A stretch of DNA of 50,383 nucleotides from an uncultured Methanobrevibacter sp. Its GTDB lineage: Archaea; Methanobacteriota; Methanobacteria; Methanobacteriales; Methanobacteriaceae. Made by a program: the position numbers and the translations under genes. Of this stretch, positions 31,401 through 42,568 are shown piece by piece (the stretch's first letter is position 1; each line of letters starts with the position of its first letter). Where the stretch lies: positions 1 through 50,383 of the forward strand of contig NZ_CADCJB010000010.1 in assembly GCF_902801725.1 (NCBI RefSeq), in the 5' to 3' direction. A model generated the notes under the pieces. The model ran no database searches and was not told where the DNA came from. It worked only from the letters and a program-made list of their open reading frames with translations.

Positions 31401-34400
31401 TTATTTTTTAAACCTATTTAACCGAATAGTAGCAATTGACAGCAATACACATAAAATCATCCAAATAGGATTACCTGTCGGATATTTCTCTAAGCTCGCA
31501 CGGCCATGAGAATATTTACCTGAAACAGTAGTTTCATTATCAGTCTTATTCTCATCTAACGGATTGACCTTGATTGATCCTGTTGTGTTTGCAGACAAGT
31601 ACTTATCGTCACCTGAGTAATATGCAACAATCTTATGTTTTCCGACTTTAAGACCCGGAATGACAAATATTGCCTTACCGTTCTTAATAGGAGCAATGTA
31701 CCTTTTGCCATCAACATCAATTGTTATTGTACCGGTTGCATCGTCAGGAACGGTTACAGTAATCACACCATCCTTGCCGACGGTAATTGCAGGTGCATCA
31801 ATATGTACAGGAGGTTTTAGCTTGTGTACCTTGAATGTGGTTGAATTATCACTTGGAAGGTAAACAGTAGTTCCGTTATAGCGTACATACACATCATATT
31901 TGCCTGCAGGCAAATCAGATACATAAAGTACTGCCTTTCCGTCCCTGATAGGAACGACATATTTCACACCGTCAACAATAACATCCACATTGCCTGTAAC
32001 GCCTTTTGGTCCCACTTTAATATGGATAATTGCCTCTTCACCGATATAGATGTCTTTGGCCTTAACAGTGATTTTAGTCGGAATATTTCTTACATGGAAC
32101 AGGTCACTTATATTGACGCTTGTGTAGTTTTCATTTCCAGGATATATTGCAAATGCAGGATAAGCACCAACAGGAAGGTTTACCAGATTCCAAGTTGAAT
32201 TTCCAAGATAGCTGTTTTTACCGGCACCCAATACATCAGTTGTTACGACTCCATTATCAAGAGATATTGTTACTGTAATTCCATAGACGGTTACGTTTAC
32301 AGTACCTGGAGCATTGACTGTCACGTTGAGTACTTCAATTTCTCCAACCCAAATGTCTACAACTTCGATTGTGATAACCGGAACTGCACGTGCTACATTG
32401 AATGTGCCTGATGTTGAATTAGGGACATAGTTGACATCCCCTCCATAGGTCACATCCACTGTGTAGTTACCTGCTGCAAGATCATCAACCGGCAATATGA
32501 CTTTACCGTTTTCAATTGGCACATCGGTGTATGTTCTTCCGCCGACTGTAATGTTTACAGTGCCTGTTGCATCATCCGGCAATACCACTACGAGATTTTC
32601 ATCGTCGCCATAAGTGATATCATAAGTGTAAAGCTCAATTGGAGTATCCAACCTTACGACTGTCACATTGTCGGATGTGTAGTTGTTGTTTGTTGGGTCA
32701 GTGTCGTTTTCAGAAGATGTTACAACAACTGAATTCTCAATTATGCCAAGTGAAATGACTTTAACGACCAGAGTCAATGTTGAAGTTTCACCATTTGCAA
32801 GATTTCCTACATACCAAATGTTTTTATCAACATCATAGGTACCCTTGTCTGAAACATATCGAACAAGAGTTACATAATCTGATAATTTTTCAAAAACATT
32901 TACGTTTGTTGCATCGCTTGGTCCATTATTGCGGACTGTGATTACATAAGTCAAATCGTCACCATATCTGGCTTCCACCACATTCACGGTCTTGTTGACT
33001 TCCACATCAACAATTGGAAGTGCAGTGACATTATCTGAACTGCCGTTGTTGTTGGACTTGTCAGTGTCATTTTCATTTGAAGTTACATTGACTGTGTTTG
33101 GTATTTCACCAATGCCAATGACTTTTGCAATTATGTTTAAAATAACAATTTCATTGACTTTCAAATTACCTATTAAAGCAATGCCTGATTTGCTGTCATA
33201 AGTAATGTCGCTACGTGAGGCGTCAAGATATAGGAATTCCAGGCGAGGATCCAATTTATCAACTACAACAACGCCAGTAGCATTGCAAGGACCTTCATTT
33301 TTAACGACAATTGTGTAAATGACCTGGTCAGTGACATTGACAACTATTTTGTTTACTGATTTTGCAATCTTAATATCCACAATCGGTAAAGCGGTTACAT
33401 TATCGGATGTGTAATTATTGTTGGATTTGTTAGTGTCGTTTTCATGGCTTGTTACTGTTACAGTATTTTCAATGGTTCCGTTTGCAATCACTTTAACAGT
33501 CAATTCCAGCCATACAGGAGAATTGACAATTAATTCGTCAATATGCCAGATATTAGTTGAACTGTCATAGGTACCAATCCATGTATTGTACCTGACGAAT
33601 TCTACCAGCGGACTTAAATGTTCAAATACATTGACGTCAGTAGCAGTCCATGGTCCCAGGTTAATCAGACTGATTGTATATGTGATATAATCAGTTACAT
33701 TTACTCTAGTCACATCGACTGTTTTAATGACTTTTAAATCAACAATCGGCAATACTGTAATGTTTGTAATGTTAGCATGGTTATTTGTAATGTTGGTATC
33801 CTTTTCAAAGACTGTTACATTAACTTCATTTGAAAGGGTGCCCACTTTAGTAACATTTGCTATTATGATTAAAGTTGCGCTTTCGCCCACTTTCAAATCA
33901 CCAATAGACCATGTGTATCCATCATATATTCCTTTTGTCGCTTCCCAGTAATAATCACTACCAAGACAGTCACTTAAAGCTTCAAGAACATCTATTCCTG
34001 TAGCATTACAAGGACCGTCATTGGTTACTGTAATTTCGAATCTGATTTTATCAGTAACGTTGACAAAGCCTGTAACATTTACATCCTTTGTGATTTTGAC
34101 ATCCACAATTGAAATTGCAGTAATGTTTTCTATAGTGAATTCATCATTTGAAGGGTCAGTGTCGTTGTCCCAACCGAATATTTTAACATAATTTGTGAAG
34201 TTACCCGGTGAAGTAACACGAGCAATAATTGTTAAATTCAAATGTTCGTCTTTATCTAAAAATCCAATAAACCAGGTATAACCATCATATGTAGTGTTCC
34301 TAGGTGCAGTATAGTTAACCAGTTCAAGATGAGGATCCAATCCTTCAAGTACATATACCCCTGAAGCATTGAACGGACCGTTGTTATAAGCTGTGATTGT

Positions 34401-37400
34401 GAACTTTATTAAGTTAGTAACATTGACGATGCCTGTAACATTGACTGTTTTGGTAACGCCCCTGTCAAGTTCAGCCCGCACCACAATAGTAGTGATATTG
34501 TCCCTGTTGTTGGTAAGGTTTGTATCAACTTCAGCGCATGTAACATTAACTTCATTTGTAATATTTCCAGAATACATTATTTGGGCAACAATCTTTAAAG
34601 TTGCTGTGCTTCCATTAGCTAAATTGCCAATTTTCCAAGTATAACCGTCAAAACTACCATAGTCTGTATAATATCTGCTCATTTTAAGTGAAAAGCTTAG
34701 AGGTTCTGCCACATATACATATGTAGCATTACAAGGACCATTATTTTTAACGGTTATTGTGAATTCAAGCCAGTCGTATATATTCATTTTAGTAACGCTG
34801 ACATTGACAGTTTTATTAATCTCCAAATCAACAATAGACTGTGCTGTGATATTATCGATTTCATCCCTGTTATTGGATTTGTTGGTATCATTTTCACTGC
34901 TTGTTACAACAACAACATTTGAAATTGTTCCGTTAGATATTACGGAAGCTTCAATAGTTAAAACCAGACGAGACTGAGCATTTAACTTACCGATATACCA
35001 AATACCTTTATCTTTATCATAATTACGACGACCATCACTTGTAGTATAGGATTCCAAATGAAGATAAGGACTTAAAACCTCACTGACATTAACATTAGTG
35101 GCATCAGACGGTCCTGCGTTGAAAACAGTTATAACGAACTTGATTTTGTCAGTCACATTGACGACACCTGAAACATTAACCCATTTAGTGATTTTCAAAT
35201 CAACAACAGGCAATGCTGTGATGTTCTTAATGCTGTCCTTATTGTTGGACTTGTTGGTATCGTTTTCCCTGCTTGTTGCAACAACAACATTTGAAATGGT
35301 TCCATTAGATTTTACCTGAGCTTCAATAGTTAAAACCGCAACAGACTGATTAGTTAAAATAGGGATATGCCAAATACCCTTACCCACATCATAGGATCCG
35401 TGAGTTACATCATAATATTTCAAACGAAGGAGTGGGCTTAAATCTTCAGTCACATTGACATCAGTAGCATCACAAGGACCCTTATTTTTAAGAGTTATTG
35501 TGAATACGATTATATCAGACACATTGACAACAGTATTTTTGATATTGACTGTTTTGGTAATTGCCAAATCGACAATAGGCAATGCAGTGATATTCTTAAT
35601 GCTGTCATTATTGTTGGACTTGTTGGTATCGTTATCGTTACCTGTAATTGTTACCGCATTGGTAATATTACCTGCTGAAATAGCTCGAGCGATAATAATT
35701 AATTTTAAGACTTCATCCTTATCCAATATACCGATATTCCATGTATAACCATCATATGTAGTGCCTCTAGGTGCATCATAGCTAATCAATTCCAGATGAC
35801 TATCCAAAGTTTCCCCCACAAAGACACCAGTAGCATTGGCAGGACCATTATTTGTAACTGTTATAGTGAATTTGATTTTATCGGTTACGTTGATGAATCC
35901 TGTGACATTAACCTCTTTAGTAATATTTAAATCCACATTAGCCTTTGCAGTAATGTTTTTAATAGCATAACGGTTATTAGTATAGTTCATTTCATCTTCA
36001 TGACATGTCACCATTACTGCATTGGTAATATTTCCTGAATAAATAACCTGTGCAATAATTTTTAATGTTGCATTGGTTCCGTTAGCCAAATCACCGATGT
36101 ACCATGTGCTATTGGTATAGTTATACACGCCCTTGGACGGAGTATTGGAAATCATGAGGAGGTGATAATCCAGATATTCGCTGACACTGACATTGGTAGC
36201 ATCACAAGGCCCGTCATTGTATACAGTAATTTTGAATTCAATTTTATCAGTCGCATTGATTATATCTGTAACATTTGACTCCTTGACAATGCGCATATCT
36301 GTATACGGAAGTATTTCAAATACTTTCCAGTCAGAGTCACCTGTGTGATTTATATCCCCATCATACCTGGCAGTCACATTATAAGTGCCCGGCATCAAAT
36401 TGAATACCTCTTTTATAGGAAAACCTTGACTGCCGTTAACAACATTAACTGGGAAAGATGTATGAGCAGTATCATTGAATGTTATATGAACAGTTCCGTT
36501 TATGTCACCCCATGCACCATCTGTCAGATAGATAAGGAAACTTTGATAGTCACCATAATGAATTGGACTATTAACAAAAAGGTTTACAAGACTTCTGTTG
36601 GACAATGTATCTCTTAAATAGGTATAATACCTGTCAGATTCATGAACATATGCAAAGTAGTATTCTTCACCTTCTTTAGCATCAAATATGTAATAAATCC
36701 TACCATTCTCATCAGTGGTTAAGTTTGCAACGTTTATCCTCTGACCGAGGCCATTGTATGTTTCGACTGTTACATTTATATTTGCTTCCCTATCGCTTTT
36801 TTCTGGTGGAGAATAGGTTACAGTTCTTCCTCCAACATCCCAGTAGGTTACATTGTCACAGGAAATGAAATCATTACCATCGTGCCAAATTGCATTTAAC
36901 AGATTGTCGAATCCCACAAATACTGCAGTAGTGTAATTATTTCCATGCTCATCATAGCCAACAGCCTTTTCTATGAATTTATTTGAATTTGCCTGGTTGT
37001 CTAGAAGAACAACATCCTGCAAATAGACGTTTCTGAACTTATTTCCATATATTGCAGAACCTTGGAATGCAGTATTGTTGGTTAAGTTGGTTCTTGTGAT
37101 TTCAGTATTTCTGTTATGATTCATGTTAACATTATTATAGTATATGGCACCACCCTTTTCCTCAGCAGTGTTGAATTCCAAGGAAGAATCATATATTCTG
37201 ATTTGATGATTATCTATGAAGATTGCTCCACCTCTCTTAGCACTGTTGTGTGAAAATGAGGCATTGTTCAATACATCATCTCCAGCAATTCCATATCCAA
37301 ATAAAGCACCACCATCAAGAGCAACATTGCCCCTAAAGGAAGTGTTCCAGATATTAGTAGGTCTAACACTATATACTGCACCACCATAATCAGCAGTATT

Positions 37401-40400
37401 TTCTACAAATGAAGAATTATAAACATTAAAGTCATCAGATTTCGCATACAAATAAACAGCTCCACCATAAGAGTTTCCATTTCCTGTTGAAGCACGTGAC
37501 CCTATGACAGTAACATTATTCATAGAATTTATGCCCTGAGCATTTTGGAAGCAAATAGCCCCGCCGTGAATATCACCAGTATCTCTTGAAGCCAGTGCAT
37601 TAATGATGTATACATTATTTAAACTGTGGACATTATCCAAATAAATTGCACCACCATCAGCACTATTTGCTGAATTTGTGACATTTGTTTGAGAGTATTC
37701 AATATATATGTCGCTGATAGTAGGATTGTTACCTTTCCAGTAGATTGCTCCTCCACGACCGTTGGCTAGTGTATTTGAAATGGAAGCGTTTATTAAAGTA
37801 CCTGAATTACCATCCCAATAAATAGCACCACCATTAAAGTTCATTTTTACAGATGAAGCAGATGAATCATCAATTTGAATATTGGTCAGTTTATTGGAAG
37901 CTCCGATAACGCAAATAGCTCCACCATTACCTGATTTTGTATTGCTTTGATAATTATTATTTGTAGATGACTTGGATATTTTAATATCATCCAATATACA
38001 ATCAGTAGTTCTTAAATAAATGGCACCACCGTTAGCAGATTCACTTTTACTATTATCAATAATATTTGATGAAGAATTGAATATTGTTACATTATTCATC
38101 TTACCGTTGGCTCCAGTCCAATATATGGCACCACCATATCCATCAAGCACCTCAACATTTTGAATAGTGACATTAATTAAAGAAGAAAATTTACTTTCTA
38201 CGTAAATAGCTCCACCCCAATTCTTATTGGCTGTAGAATTTATGATAGCACAATTGGAAATTGTAATATTTTCATCTTCCGAACCAATACGAATTGCAGC
38301 ACCACCTAAACCATATGTGTTACCTGGATAAGTTTGATTAGTGTAAGAATTGTATATATAACAATGGTCAATTACTGAACCGTCAGCATGCTTTTCTTTC
38401 ATAATGATTGTTCCACCACTGGCCATAGCTTTGTTACCGTCAAAGGTATTGTTGTAAATCCATGAATCACTCATTTGATTTGCAATAGCACCACCATGTT
38501 TTTTTGCAGTGTTATTGTAAAATTGATTATTGGACATCATTAAACGATAACCTTTACCGCCCTGGTCACCAGTGTAAAGAGCACCACCGTCACCATATGC
38601 TGTATTGTTAACAAACAGACAGTTATTGATAGTACTGTTACTTGCATAATACCAGTCGATAGCACCACCGTGATGCCCATATGCAGTATTGTTGATGAAA
38701 ATACAATTTAAAATCAAACCACCAGGAGGAATAAAGTTAGGATCACCGGCAGTCCAGAAAATTGCGCCTCCACCTTCTTTAGAACCATGACATGCATTAT
38801 TAGTGAATGTAGAACCTAAAATAGTATCGTCACCATGACCTCCTTTCCAGTTAATGGCACCTCCGTTTCTTACTGCATCATTGCGGTCAAACCAGCATGA
38901 ATACACTGATGCATTTGAACCACCAATATCCAAAGCACCACCATCAGTATATGTTGCATTGTTGCATGTGAAATTAGTGTTGGATATGATAGTATCATTT
39001 CCAAAAACCATAATAGCACCTGCAGACTTTGCTGTATTATTATCTAGATTACAGTACATAATCTGGGTGTTCTCTCCGTTAATGTATATTGCACCTGCCG
39101 TATTTGCAGCACATAAAGTGAAGTTGGAAAATGCAACAACAGTTTTTACATCATCAATATAAATTGCGCCTCCAGAATTTGATCCTTTGGCAACACATTC
39201 ATAAAATGAGGAATAACGAATTTTTGTTTCCTGACCATCCACATATATTGCTCCACCATTACTATTAGAATAGACATTTTCAAATTTAGAGCCTTCAATT
39301 GTGGTATTAGTTCCATTAATAGTTATTGCCCCACCATTTCTAGAAGAAAAACTGTTATTGAATGTAGATGATTTAATAACCGCCTGTTCACCTACAATGT
39401 AAATGATTCCCCCATCTCTAGAAGCGTGACTTTTATTAAAGTTGGATTCCTCAATAATTGTCCTTTCACCTTTAACATAAATTGTTCCACCTTGAGCATA
39501 ATTACCATAAACTTCATTGTTATTGAATTGTGATGTTGTAATGTGAGTGTCCGGCCCATCAATGTAAATAGCACCCCCACCATCAACATTTACAACATTA
39601 CCTTTAGCTATGCATCCCTCGAATTTGCTTCCGGCAATGTTTGTACCACCACCGGCAACATAAATAGCTCCGCCATCTTTATTGGCAATACAATCTGTAA
39701 CATTGGAATCCTTGATTAAAGCACCCCATGCGTATAAATAGACAGCACCACCATATGTTGCAGTACTTGATTCGAATGTGGAATCATAAATTTTAGCATA
39801 GTTACCAAATACATAGATGTCTCCACCAGAAGTACCTTGACAATTATCAAAATTAGACCCATTTATAACTGTATAAGCACCATTAATGTAAACAGCACCA
39901 CCTTCCATCCTAGAGGAATAATCTGAGAAATTAGATTTTGAAATATTAGCATAAGTACCATCTACATAAATTGCACTGCCCTGATATGGATCTTTCCTAT
40001 TATATTTTGAAGAATGTTTGAAAGTAGAATTGTCAACCAAAGTATTGGAACCGCTTATATGGATAACTCCACCTAAATATGCATAACAGTATTCAAAGTT
40101 ACAATCCAAAACCTTAGCATCACTACCACTAATTTCGATTGCTCCACCGTGAGCATAATCATTTTTAGCTGTACTTCTTGTAAAGTTTGAACGTGAAATG
40201 GATGCATCTGCACCATAAATAAATATTGAACCACCATCATAGAGAGTGGTTGTACAATTATCAAATACGTTTTCAGTGATGTTTACATCATCACCCCATA
40301 CTGATATGGCACCACCGTAATTAATGGCATCACCATATGCAAAGTCAGAGTTTGAAATGGTTGCACTATCACCCTGCACATATATTGCACCACCGGAACC

Positions 40401-42110
40401 GCCTAAGACGCCTTCTGCGCTGTGGCCTGATGCAAGATTATGCCTGAACAATGAATCATTTACAAGAGTATTGAGACCGTCGATAAATATTGCACCACCA
40501 ATATATGCCTGAGTTGCGTCAAAAGAACAGTTTAAGATTTGAGTGTTGTTACCTATAATATAAATTGCACCACCATTATTAACAGCAGTACAGTCTTTAA
40601 ATTCAGTTTCATTAATTATTACGTCATTTCCTGTGATGAAAATTGCTCCTCCATCCACTTTAGAAGAGTCTTTACCCGCATCAATGTAAGCTTCACTAGC
40701 TGTAAAACTTGATTTTGAAAGGGTCAGATTATTTCCTATAACAGATAATGTACCTCCACGGGTACTTGAAGTATTAACACCATCAGGTTTTGTTTTACTT
40801 ATACCTTTATTATTATTACATGTGATATTGTATATAATACCGTTATCACCTTTCCAGTATACTGCACCACCATCGTCGCCAGCAATGTTGCCTGTAAATG
40901 TAGAATTGGACAAAGTACAATTATCCCCTGCAACATATAACGCAGCACCTTCCAAATTAGCGCCATTTCCTGTGAATTTGCCATGATCGATTAAGGCATC
41001 ATGACCTTCCACATAAATAACACCACCAGATAAGTTAGCATTACAGTTTTCAAATTCACATCCAAGGATATTTGTATTATTTCCAATAATGTACAAAGCA
41101 CCACCGTTTTGACCAGTAGAAGCGCAGCTACCAAATAAACATTCAACTATATCATTTTCATTACCGGTGATGAATAGAGCGCCACCATTAGATTTGACAC
41201 TGCTATCAGTGAAATTGGATTTGCTTATTGTAACATTGGAACCGGTAAGACAGATTGACCCACCTTTAGAAGTAGAATTCTTTCCTTCGGTTGGATTATA
41301 TCCGCTTATACCTCTATTTCCTACACAGGATATATTGAATATTGTACCGTTATTACCTTCCCAGTATACTGCAGCACCGTCATCCCATGCAATATTTTTG
41401 GTAAAATTGGAACTGGTTATATTACAATAATCTCCAGCAACATACACTCCAGCACCGTCATCGACTGCAGTGTTTTCATTGAAAGCTGTGAGGTTAATAA
41501 TGGTATTGGGTGCGCTGATATAAATTGCACCACCTTTAAAAGCATTATTATTATTAAAATATGAATTTGTTATTTTGGAGATTTTGCCGGAATTATCCGA
41601 TTCAATATAAACAGCACCACCATAATTGGTAGCATTGTTATTATTGAATGTACAATTAATAATATCTACTGAGGACCCAGGATTTACTTTAACTGCACTA
41701 CCATCAATGCCTTTTGCATTAACGAAGATAATGTTTTTTAAAGTAACGTGGGAATTTCCTGCGATATTAAAAATAGCCCCTTCCTTTTCTGCATCCAATT
41801 CGTTGTTCTGACCATTTATTGTTATGCTTTTTGAAATGTCAATTACATGGCCACCAGAATATGTATAATTCTTACTTAACAGTAATGTATTGTCTTCCGG
41901 AGTTGATTGGATTTCACTTTCAAGTTCAGAGAAAGTTCCGGGCGGATCTTGCAAAATCTCATTATGGTTGTCTGTCATCTGAATGGTGTTTTGATCATTT
42001 GCAGCAGACAAAGAAATATTATTAACATTATCGTTTGCTGAAGCAATAGTCATAACAGAAAAAAACACGATGAACAAACAACAAATAACAAGTATTTGTC
42101 TCGTATTCAT
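31401..42110 (-). CDS. Giant adhesin-like surface protein ALP3 (3569 aa): beta-helix, ten DUF11 repeats, four Ig-like domains, C-terminal anchor
   Basis: The signal peptide is MNTRQILVIC, ending near ASAND. A cap (FSELESEI, later SITINGQN) is followed by PMP-like beta-helix rungs with GGAIY(I/V).G to about residue 1750. A short transition (about 1760-1935) has a carboxypeptidase-regulatory-like stretch and one Ig-like fold. Ten DUF11-type repeats follow (about 1935-3155), each opening K.VNV... and carrying NxGP(C/S)(D/N)AT. Four Ig-like domains run to about 3510. The end is PTGNPIW, a hydrophobic helix and NRFKK. The role is a presumed stalked surface adhesin. Its second-last Ig pair includes an APGTVNVTV variant with an insert, also seen once in ALP2, so stalk modules are shared. 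Its leader differs from ALP1/ALP2 (GAGGTTG site, no GACTCTCC motif), so it is probably regulated separately. Confidence 0.92.
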   Translation of the reverse strand: MNTRQILVICCLFIVFFSVMTIASANDNVNNISLSAANDQNTIQMTDNHNEILQDPPGTFSELESEIQSTPEDNTLLLSKNYTYSGGHVIDISKSITINGQNNELDAEKEGAIFNIAGNSHVTLKNIIFVNAKGIDGSAVKVNPGSSVDIINCTFNNNNATNYGGAVYIESDNSGKISKITNSYFNNNNAFKGGAIYISAPNTIINLTAFNENTAVDDGAGVYVAGDYCNITSSNFTKNIAWDDGAAVYWEGNNGTIFNISCVGNRGISGYNPTEGKNSTSKGGSICLTGSNVTISKSNFTDSSVKSNGGALFITGNENDIVECLFGSCASTGQNGGALYIIGNNTNILGCEFENCNANLSGGVIYVEGHDALIDHGKFTGNGANLEGAALYVAGDNCTLSNSTFTGNIAGDDGGAVYWKGDNGIIYNITCNNNKGISKTKPDGVNTSSTRGGTLSVIGNNLTLSKSSFTASEAYIDAGKDSSKVDGGAIFITGNDVIINETEFKDCTAVNNGGAIYIIGNNTQILNCSFDATQAYIGGAIFIDGLNTLVNDSLFRHNLASGHSAEGVLGGSGGAIYVQGDSATISNSDFAYGDAINYGGAISVWGDDVNITENVFDNCTTTLYDGGSIFIYGADASISRSNFTRSTAKNDYAHGGAIEISGSDAKVLDCNFEYCYAYLGGVIHISGSNTLVDNSTFKHSSKYNRKDPYQGSAIYVDGTYANISKSNFSDYSSRMEGGAVYINGAYTVINGSNFDNCQGTSGGDIYVFGNYAKIYDSTFESSTATYGGAVYLYAWGALIKDSNVTDCIANKDGGAIYVAGGGTNIAGSKFEGCIAKGNVVNVDGGGAIYIDGPDTHITTSQFNNNEVYGNYAQGGTIYVKGERTIIEESNFNKSHASRDGGIIYIVGEQAVIKSSTFNNSFSSRNGGAITINGTNTTIEGSKFENVYSNSNGGAIYVDGQETKIRYSSFYECVAKGSNSGGAIYIDDVKTVVAFSNFTLCAANTAGAIYINGENTQIMYCNLDNNTAKSAGAIMVFGNDTIISNTNFTCNNATYTDGGALDIGGSNASVYSCWFDRNDAVRNGGAINWKGGHGDDTILGSTFTNNACHGSKEGGGAIFWTAGDPNFIPPGGLILNCIFINNTAYGHHGGAIDWYYASNSTINNCLFVNNTAYGDGGALYTGDQGGKGYRLMMSNNQFYNNTAKKHGGAIANQMSDSWIYNNTFDGNKAMASGGTIIMKEKHADGSVIDHCYIYNSYTNQTYPGNTYGLGGAAIRIGSEDENITISNCAIINSTANKNWGGAIYVESKFSSLINVTIQNVEVLDGYGGAIYWTGANGKMNNVTIFNSSSNIIDNSKSESANGGAIYLRTTDCILDDIKISKSSTNNNYQSNTKSGNGGAICVIGASNKLTNIQIDDSSASSVKMNFNGGAIYWDGNSGTLINASISNTLANGRGGAIYWKGNNPTISDIYIEYSQTNVTNSANSADGGAIYLDNVHSLNNVYIINALASRDTGDIHGGAICFQNAQGINSMNNVTVIGSRASTGNGNSYGGAVYLYAKSDDFNVYNSSFVENTADYGGAVYSVRPTNIWNTSFRGNVALDGGALFGYGIAGDDVLNNASFSHNSAKRGGAIFIDNHQIRIYDSSLEFNTAEEKGGAIYYNNVNMNHNRNTEITRTNLTNNTAFQGSAIYGNKFRNVYLQDVVLLDNQANSNKFIEKAVGYDEHGNNYTTAVFVGFDNLLNAIWHDGNDFISCDNVTYWDVGGRTVTYSPPEKSDREANINVTVETYNGLGQRINVANLTTDENGRIYYIFDAKEGEEYYFAYVHESDRYYTYLRDTLSNRSLVNLFVNSPIHYGDYQSFLIYLTDGAWGDINGTVHITFNDTAHTSFPVNVVNGSQGFPIKEVFNLMPGTYNVTARYDGDINHTGDSDWKVFEILPYTDMRIVKESNVTDIINATDKIEFKITVYNDGPCDATNVSVSEYLDYHLLMISNTPSKGVYNYTNSTWYIGDLANGTNATLKIIAQVIYSGNITNAVMVTCHEDEMNYTNNRYAIKNITAKANVDLNITKEVNVTGFINVTDKIKFTITVTNNGPANATGVFVGETLDSHLELISYDAPRGTTYDGYTWNIGILDKDEVLKLIIIARAISAGNITNAVTITGNDNDTNKSNNNDSIKNITALPIVDLAITKTVNIKNTVVNVSDIIVFTITLKNKGPCDATDVNVTEDLSPLLRLKYYDVTHGSYDVGKGIWHIPILTNQSVAVLTIEAQVKSNGTISNVVVATSRENDTNKSNNKDSIKNITALPVVDLKITKWVNVSGVVNVTDKIKFVITVFNAGPSDATNVNVSEVLSPYLHLESYTTSDGRRNYDKDKGIWYIGKLNAQSRLVLTIEASVISNGTISNVVVVTSSENDTNKSNNRDEIDNITAQSIVDLEINKTVNVSVTKMNIYDWLEFTITVKNNGPCNATYVYVAEPLSFSLKMSRYYTDYGSFDGYTWKIGNLANGSTATLKIVAQIMYSGNITNEVNVTCAEVDTNLTNNRDNITTIVVRAELDRGVTKTVNVTGIVNVTNLIKFTITAYNNGPFNASGVYVLEGLDPHLELVNYTAPRNTTYDGYTWFIGFLDKDEHLNLTIIARVTSPGNFTNYVKIFGWDNDTDPSNDEFTIENITAISIVDVKITKDVNVTGFVNVTDKIRFEITVTNDGPCNATGIDVLEALSDCLGSDYYWEATKGIYDGYTWSIGDLKVGESATLIIIANVTKVGTLSNEVNVTVFEKDTNITNNHANITNITVLPIVDLKVIKTVDVTRVNVTDYITYTISLINLGPWTATDVNVFEHLSPLVEFVRYNTWIGTYDSSTNIWHIDELIVNSPVWLELTVKVIANGTIENTVTVTSHENDTNKSNNNYTSDNVTALPIVDIKIAKSVNKIVVNVTDQVIYTIVVKNEGPCNATGVVVVDKLDPRLEFLYLDASRSDITYDSKSGIALIGNLKVNEIVILNIIAKVIGIGEIPNTVNVTSNENDTDKSNNNGSSDNVTALPIVDVEVNKTVNVVEARYGDDLTYVITVRNNGPSDATNVNVFEKLSDYVTLVRYVSDKGTYDVDKNIWYVGNLANGETSTLTLVVKVISLGIIENSVVVTSSENDTDPTNNNYTSDNVTVVRLDTPIELYTYDITYGDDENLVVVLPDDATGTVNITVGGRTYTDVPIENGKVILPVDDLAAGNYTVDVTYGGDVNYVPNSTSGTFNVARAVPVITIEVVDIWVGEIEVLNVTVNAPGTVNVTVYGITVTISLDNGVVTTDVLGAGKNSYLGNSTWNLVNLPVGAYPAFAIYPGNENYTSVNISDLFHVRNIPTKITVKAKDIYIGEEAIIHIKVGPKGVTGNVDVIVDGVKYVVPIRDGKAVLYVSDLPAGKYDVYVRYNGTTVYLPSDNSTTFKVHKLKPPVHIDAPAITVGKDGVITVTVPDDATGTITIDVDGKRYIAPIKNGKAIFVIPGLKVGKHKIVAYYSGDDKYLSANTTGSIKVNPLDENKTDNETTVSGKYSHGRASLEKYPTGNPIWMILCVLLSIATIRLNRFKK

Positions 42111-42568
42111 TAAATTACAACCTCATTTTTCAACAATATAATACTAATAAGCTTGCCTGAATATTATTAATTATATATTTAAGATATATATGCTTTTCTT
42201 TTATTTTTTCCAAAAAATATTAAAAATATTTTATAAAAATGAAACAAGATAATTCGACTGTTTAAAAATGAAAAATAAATGAAATGATATTTAAAATTTT
42301 AAAAAAATTCTATAAAAATTATTCATTCTACAATAGACGATAAACAACATACCTTGTCAAAAAATAAGAAAATTTGCTAAACTGTAAATAAAAATGAAAA
42401 AAGAATAAACATATTTATCAATTTAAAAAAAATTAATAATTAACTAGAAAATAAAACAATATCTTTTTTAAACTAATAAAAATCTACAATATACAAGAAA
42501 AATGAAAAAAATGCCATAAAAATGAATCAGATGAAAAATTTAAAAATAAAAAAAGAAATGAAAAGCAA
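42111..42568. other. Intergenic region between rps3ae end and ALP3 start
   Basis: 458 bp, AT-rich, without a gene. It contains the ALP3 promoter at its left end and, at its right end, a minus-strand T7 run (about 42548-42554) shortly after the S3Ae stop that may end that transcript. Nothing else was recognised. Confidence 0.6.
42118..42182 (-). promoter_or_regulatory. ALP3 promoter and ribosome binding site
   Basis: GAGGTTG (42118-42124) lies 7 nt before the ATG. An A/T box read as AAATATATAA sits at about 42172-42182, which would give a leader of roughly 35-40 nt. No element like the ALP1/ALP2 leader is present. Confidence 0.5.
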
